The notes beneath the pieces were generated by a model. The model searched no databases, had not been told where the DNA came from, and was given only the letters and a program-made list of their open reading frames with translations. A stretch of DNA of 64,000 nt from Megascapheus bottae (taxonomy: Eukaryota; Chordata; Mammalia; Rodentia; Geomyidae): positions 2,852,001 to 2,916,000 of the forward strand of contig JANJXV010000099.1 in NCBI GenBank assembly GCA_024803745.1, read 5' to 3'. The position numbers and the translations under genes are program-made. Shown one piece after another: positions 59,354 to 64,000 of this stretch (positions are counted from its first letter, which is position 1; the number at the start of each line of letters is the position of its first letter).

Positions 59354-59521
59354 CTCATCTGAGTTTCCCTGGAGTTTCCTGGCTTTCTTCCTAGAGAAAT
59401 GCCTGATATACTGGAATTTTGTCTTGGCCCTGATCCAGCATCTACTTCTTCAAGTGAGACATCCATATCTCTCATGCCTGAGATCCGAGCCTCCTGACCT
59501 TTGGCAACAGCACAGCAACAT
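59354..59521 (-). pseudogene. RalGDS-like first coding exon, single copy
   Basis: ATG at 59,521, MLLCCCQRSGGSDLRHERYG, stop TGA at 59,450-59,452. The frame then continues cleanly (RCWIRAKTKFQYIRHF, then SRKKARKLQGNSDEV) to a GATGAG/GTATAT donor at 59,354. It is 168 bp, phase 0. It sits about 210 bp 5' of the REM exon on the same strand, which suggests a RalGDS-like gene remnant. The extension past the stop indicates the stop is a secondary lesion. Confidence 0.5.
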
Positions 59522-59929
59522 CTTTCTTCCTCCTGAGCCACAGGCCAAGGGAGCTGACTTGAGCTGGTTGTCACATACAGTGGCTTGGTTACCAGGGTTC
59601 CATATTCTGTTCCATTGTGAGGGAGGTAGGGTCACATTTCAAGGCCCAATGACCAAAGCTCCTTGCTCACAGAAGACCTCCCCAAAGACATACTGGAGGC
59701 TGAATCTCCCTTCCCACCTCACATATGGATGTAGTAAACAGCACACCTTTTTGTTCAAATCCCAAGTCATTAACTAGGCGTAAGTGCTAGCCTGGTCTCA
59801 GGCTCAAGGAGCCTTTCTTAGGTAAGATCCAAACTTAACTGTCACTATTCCCCTTAGACTTCACAAGACATTTTGCTTCACAGTGCCTTCTCAGCTTGCA
59901 TTTTGCCTCTTGCACATTTTTTTTTGCTA

Positions 59930-60112
59930 GTCCTGGGACTTGACCTCAGAGCCTGACCATTGTTCTTAGGCTTTCTTTAGGCTATAGCTGTCCCACCAAG
60001 CCACAGCACCACTTCCAGAGTTTTCTATGTATATGGTACTGCAGAATCAAACCGGACTCTTTTTGTGTGGTAGCCAAGCACTCTACAAATAGATGAAAGA
60101 CCCAGGCCATCT
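59930..60112 (+). repeat. SINE homologous to the second array SINE (inverted context)
   Basis: This is the counterpart of 17,533-17,730 seen on the opposite strand: right monomer first ('ctgggacttgacctcagagc'), then the ID-like half ('gtagccaagcactctac'). The SINE itself therefore runs on the minus strand here. I give + only for the window reading. Confidence 0.7.
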
Positions 60113-60344
60113 TGCACATATTTTTCACTTCAATCTACTAGGACGTTGTTAGGTTTCTGTATCCTAATCTATTTTTCTTCCTGATGAATATCTGTGCTGT
60201 CATCTGTAAAAATGCAAGTGGGAAAATCACAGAAGCATTGGTGACATAAAAAAAGTCTTACAGACATAGATAAGTGTTCATTCTTTGTAGGAGAATGGAT
60301 ATTTTGATATGAAGATGATGACTATTTATAAATACTTTATCTGG

Positions 60345-60532
60345 GTTTAGAGTTTGGCCCAGTGGTAGAGTGCTTGCCTAGCATCCATGAAGATCTAGGT
60401 TTGAGTCCTTAATATCACACAGATATAAAAATCCATATGGCAATGTGGCTCAAGTGGCAGAGGGCTAGACTTGGGAAAAGCCAAGAGCAGTGCTCAGGCC
60501 CTGAGTTCAAGCCCCAGAAAAAACAAAAGAAA
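60345..60532 (+). repeat. IDL-Geo-type SINE, shared with array units
   Basis: 'gtttggcccagtggtagagtg', 'gaagatctaggtttgag' and a right monomer ending in AAAAGAAAAG. Counterpart of the inverted SINE at 17,084-17,276. Confidence 0.85.
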
Positions 60533-60659
60533 AGAAAAGAAAAGAAATGTGCTTTTTACAAGTTATTCACTCACAGCATTTGCCTCTGAATTCTTCGCTT
60601 CTGCATCTTGTGACTTATCCCTTTCCCTCAATGTAGACAAGAAAAACAGGTTTTATTAC

Positions 60660-61600
60660 TTGCTATCCTGTTGTCCAATCTTTGGATATTAATTCAAAAT
60701 ACAATATTGCCTGAGATATTGTGTGTGTGCATGTGTGTGTGTATCTGCCAATGTGTGCATGCACACATGTGTACAGGGTTTAGGGCTTACTCATAGGGCC
60801 TGTGTGATAACCCTCAGCATCTTTTCCTCAAAGGTATTGGTCTTTCACTTCTAGCTTATTATAGCTAACTGGAGTTGAGAGATTCACTCAATTTCTTGCC
60901 CTGTGCATTGGAACCCAGTGCTGGGTTCTCATATTGTTAATTGTAGCTATAGAGAAGCCTGAGGTCTGGGGATCCTCGTTAGAATCCAGCCCCTGAAAGA
61001 AAGTCACTGATAGAAATCTTTATCTTCAGTTAAGCACGAATAAATAAGGCAAAAGTGGAACTGTGGCTCAGTTCCTCTTGTAGCAGCCATGAGAAAATTA
61101 GTAATTGGCAGCACCTGGTCCCTGAGAGAAATCCTTAGCACTGGTTCAAAGAAAGAAAGAAAATAATGAAAAAAATTAAAACTTGCTGAGGAATCCATAA
61201 GGATAAACGTGCCTGTGAATAATCTTGTCATTTCAGATTCCCTCAAGAGCTTATGTCTCTCTATATTTTTTTCAAGTTTTTTTAAAGATATTTACATATT
61301 TTCTATCTTTCTTAAACAGAGATAGCCATCCACAAAACACAAACACAAACTCTCACACAGTATACCACCCACCCATAAGTGTCTGGCTATGTATATATGT
61401 ATAGTCATATGTATTGATCTGTCTCTCTATACTAATATATTAATGCATAAACATATGTATTTAGACAAACAGGAAACATACATAGATAGGTCTCAGGCAT
61501 TTCCAGATTTTGTGCAAGTCTTCTGAGTGCAACTTACCATTGTATTGTTTGTCAAGATAGAGTCCCTCTAACTTTTGGCCAGCTTCTTGTCCTTTGATAC
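60660..61600. other. Low-information region
   Basis: Contains short TG/CA runs (60,720-60,780, with alternating purine-pyrimidine text), a decayed SINE-like stretch (60,780-61,170), and AT-rich DNA. No gene seen. Confidence 0.5.
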
Positions 61601-61795
61601 TTTTTTCTGCCAGTCCTGGGTTTTGAACGCTAGGCCTGGATGCTGTCACTGAGCTTGAGCTTCTTGCATTCAGTAGTTTATTGCAGATAAGAGTCTCATG
61701 GAGTTTCTGTCCTGGGCTGGCTTTGAATTGTGATCCTCAGATCTCAAACTCCTGAGTAGCTAGGATGACAGTCTTGAGCTACCAGTACCTGGTTC
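61600..61795 (-). repeat. B1-Geo-type SINE
   Basis: Inverted right monomer fragment ('cagtcctgggttttgaacgc') and B1-like half ('cctgagtagctaggatgac'). Confidence 0.8.
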
Positions 61796-61799
61796 CTTT

Positions 61800-62950
61800 G
61801 CCTCTTTTACCCTTTTTTTGGCCCCACCACAGGCATGGTATCTACCTTCCTATGTTCTCTCCACCTGCCCCCAGACAGGGGTCTGACAGATGCTTTCCAC
61901 CCACTTATTCATGTTCTCCTCTGTATTGGCTGACAGCTAAGACATGCACTCACTTGTCTGGATGCCAAACACAAAGCCATGTGATTGTTTCTCAGTCTGG
62001 AACATCCTATCAGATTTATAGCACCACAGAGGGTCAGGTTGATGCTCCTCCAGGGCTTCTTAAATTGTTCTCATATTAATCCACAACACGTTTGTCATCA
62101 CTTGTCCAGCTAATTCATGGACTAAAGCAGCATTCCCTACAAACTTAGATCCCAATACCATGAGGACACTCAAGGGTGCATTAGGAGTGTGACCTGCAGG
62201 TGGATGTGAGCCTGTCTAAGTTGGAGGGGATTTCTCCACCACAGGAAATGGAATACAAATTTAGAATCTGCTTTCATGAGGTGACAATCTCTGGCAGATG
62301 TTCTTATCAAATGTGGCACTGCCTACTTCCAGCTTAAAACATGGGTTGATGACCCAGCATAACAGAGAATGTATTCACCCCGGCCCAACACATAGGCTGG
62401 GACCCTGAACTTTCGGGTAGCATTTGGCTTTGAAGGTCATGAGATCTTAGTCTATAAATGATGAGCCCCCTCCCGTGAGGCATAGCAAACGGAGCCAAAG
62501 TGCAACCCAGTTAAGCACCAGATCAAGCTTCCCTTCTACAGTAGGGTATGGGTTTGAAAACTGTGCATAGCTTCTGTTTGAAGCCAGTCCAGAAAGGATA
62601 GTCCATGAAACTCTCATTTCCAGTTAACTGCCAAGAAAAAGCCAAAGATAGAGATGAAACTCAAGAGAGTTAGAGAGCCATCTGAAAAGAATGGTTACAC
62701 CCTGCAACATCCTCATTATCTGATCTTGAAAACATCTCTGCGTGCATCCCAGCATGCAGCCAGCATCTGGGATTGACAGTGACCATTGCGCCCATTGGCA
62801 ATCTGCACTGTCTCTGACATCTGTAATGTGAACCTCATTCTGTTGGGTTTGTGAAGCGGTGTCAACCCTGCAGAAGGACCCAACTGTGCCCTAACTCCCA
62901 CTGTCCCCTGGGGCCCCTAGCATTCCCCCATCTGCACCCCTCCTTTGGCT
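61800..62950. other. Low-repeat DNA, nothing identified
   Basis: Less repetitive and more GC-balanced than the rest of the window, but I see no frame with recognisable motifs. A decayed SINE-like piece is possible near 62,530-62,650. Confidence 0.4.
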
Positions 62951-62990
62951 TCTGATCCTATGGAGCCCTCCTGCCCTGTCCAACACTCAC

Positions 62991-63071
62991 ATGAAGTGCA
63001 TATTTCTTCTCCTGGGGCAACTTCTCCACAGAGAGTACATGACATGCCCACTCTCCACGCACGGGGAGATC
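62991..63071 (-). CDS. Candidate 81-bp internal exon, unknown gene
   Basis: Flanked by a pyrimidine-poor but plausible acceptor (TTTGGCAG, 63,072 upward) and an excellent donor (GTGAGTGTT, 62,990 downward). It is exactly 27 codons in phase 0: DLPVRGEWACHVL, then SVEKLPQEKKYALH. I do not recognise the protein. An 81-bp open block with consensus donor could be chance, and there is no second exon nearby to confirm it. Confidence 0.25.
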
Positions 63072-63579
63072 CTGCCAAAGTAGCAAATCAGTGATAAGGA
63101 CATAAAGTGATGAATAGAATTTTAGATTCTGATGGTAGACAGTCTGCAAAATCCAAGGGAGAATGGAATTGGAGGGGACCGGCGATCAGGATGTGGGCAT
63201 GGAGCTTCCCTGCCAAGGGGGTGGGGGAAGTCACAGGCTGGGGGATGCACAGGATGATCCATGGCCCTGTGCAGCTACTAGGTCACCCCCTTCTGCATCT
63301 CAGCCTTTGGCTTTGAGCTCTGTGATCGTCAAGATGTGCACACTCTGTACTCTGGCTGACAGAAGAAAGGACCCTGGGAAGACAATTGTAGACCCTTTGT
63401 GAGTGTAGGAAGGGTTAAGCTGGACACCCAGTCCAAGAGGAGCTAAAACTGGAGTCGAGGGGTGTGCAAGGAGTGGGTGTGAGGGTTGTGGGCAGTCACA
63501 GTCACGGCAGAGGTGGCTCGTCTGTGGGGTGAGTGCCTCCCTGCAGGCACAGAACTGGACATATCAGAGATCCACATGA

Positions 63580-63700
63580 AAAGGAAAAGCTGGAAATGGC
63601 ACTATGGTTCAAATGGTAGAGCATCAACCTTGAGCAAAAGAGCTCAGGGACAGTACCCAGGACCTGAGTTCAAGCCTCATGACTGTAAAAGAAAAAGAAC
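63580..63700 (+). repeat. Geo right-monomer SINE fragment
   Basis: 'gctggaaatggcactatggt', 'gcatcaaccttgagc', then 'cctgagttcaagcctcatg' and an A-rich end. The left half is missing. Confidence 0.75.
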
Positions 63701-64000
63701 CAGGACTATGACAGGGAACCTGGTACTCTCTTGGTCTAATCAGACACAAGAAGAGGCTGGGATAGGCTGTGGAAAAACACAGAGAACATCTTCCCCCAGC
63801 TCATCCTGTCCTGCATGCAGGGACAGCCATGTAACTAGGGCTACAGTGAGATCATCTTCACCCCTGTGCTGCCATCTGAATTGTAGGCCTCTGTCCTGCA
63901 TGGGGTGTCCTGATGGCTGAGCAGGTGCCCTAACCCTAGATGGAGAGCAGCCACTGACTGTGGTAGCTAAGGAGAGATCTGTTCCATAGCTATCAGGCCA

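Larger units (their letters stand above)
59275..60653 (-). repeat. Inverted L1-free copy of the array's host segment
   Basis: Reverse complement of the 1.4-kb non-L1 segment (compare 16,960-18,357), clearly diverged but co-linear. It has the exon-1-like block (59,521-59,354), the first SINE (59,930-60,110), unique DNA, a remnant of the ATC tract near 60,312 and the second SINE (60,345-60,530), ending at 'gacaagaaaaacag' (60,640-60,653). Similarity stops at about 59,275 and 60,653, the two places where the array switches to L1. Confidence 0.87.

Noticed and set aside
61765..62079. 104-codon plus-strand frame near the right end
   Set aside because: Partly overlaps a SINE and shows no motif or splice support.

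Overview
This is mammalian nuclear DNA, most likely from a geomyoid rodent (kangaroo rat, pocket mouse or pocket gopher). Two dimeric SINE types recur every few hundred bases. One has an ID/tRNA-like left half and the other a B1-like left half, and both share the same right half. That matches the published IDL-Geo arrangement, described as restricted to Geomyoidea. There are no bacterial features, CRISPR arrays or stand-alone RNA genes.

Layout. (1) 1-10.7 kb: SINE-rich DNA with an inverted L1 fragment (1.55-2.41 kb) and a minus-strand KRAB C2H2 zinc-finger pseudogene. The pseudogene has intact KRAB-A and KRAB-B exons at 7.9 and 7.0 kb and a broken finger exon from 5.0 to about 3.0 kb. (2) 10.72-47.29 kb: a head-to-tail tandem array with a unit of about 7.42 kb. 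Each complete unit holds a 1.4-kb non-L1 segment followed by a near-full-length LINE-1 of about 6.05 kb on the minus strand. There are three complete units, one shortened unit, and partial units at both ends. (3) 47.3-56.8 kb: ordinary SINE-dense DNA with several stacked L1 3' ends (about 50.5-52.6 kb) and a long TC tract. (4) 56.8-60.65 kb: a minus-strand decayed gene region. It contains an inverted single copy of the array's 1.4-kb non-L1 segment and a decayed exon of the Ral guanine-nucleotide exchange factor (RalGDS) family. (5) 60.65-64 kb: SINE fragments and low-repeat DNA with one candidate short exon.

Main result. The array looks like a macrosatellite whose unit is a host gene fragment (apparently the first coding exon of a RalGDS-like gene, plus its upstream DNA) fused to an already dead L1. 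All array copies share the same disabling lesions: a 4-base deletion in ORF1, a nonsense codon and a one-base frameshift in ORF2, and an Asp-to-Glu change at an endonuclease catalytic position. They also share the same internal SINE insertions. They therefore arose by DNA-level duplication and not by repeated retrotransposition. The array lies in opposite orientation to the related segment at 59.3-60.65 kb, which has no L1. Diagnostic substitutions split the units into two classes (units 1-3 and 4-5), and each copy has private damage. In every unit the exon-1 segment reads rightward, into L1 sequence lying antisense to it. This arrangement could yield L1-antisense transcripts, but no expression evidence exists here.
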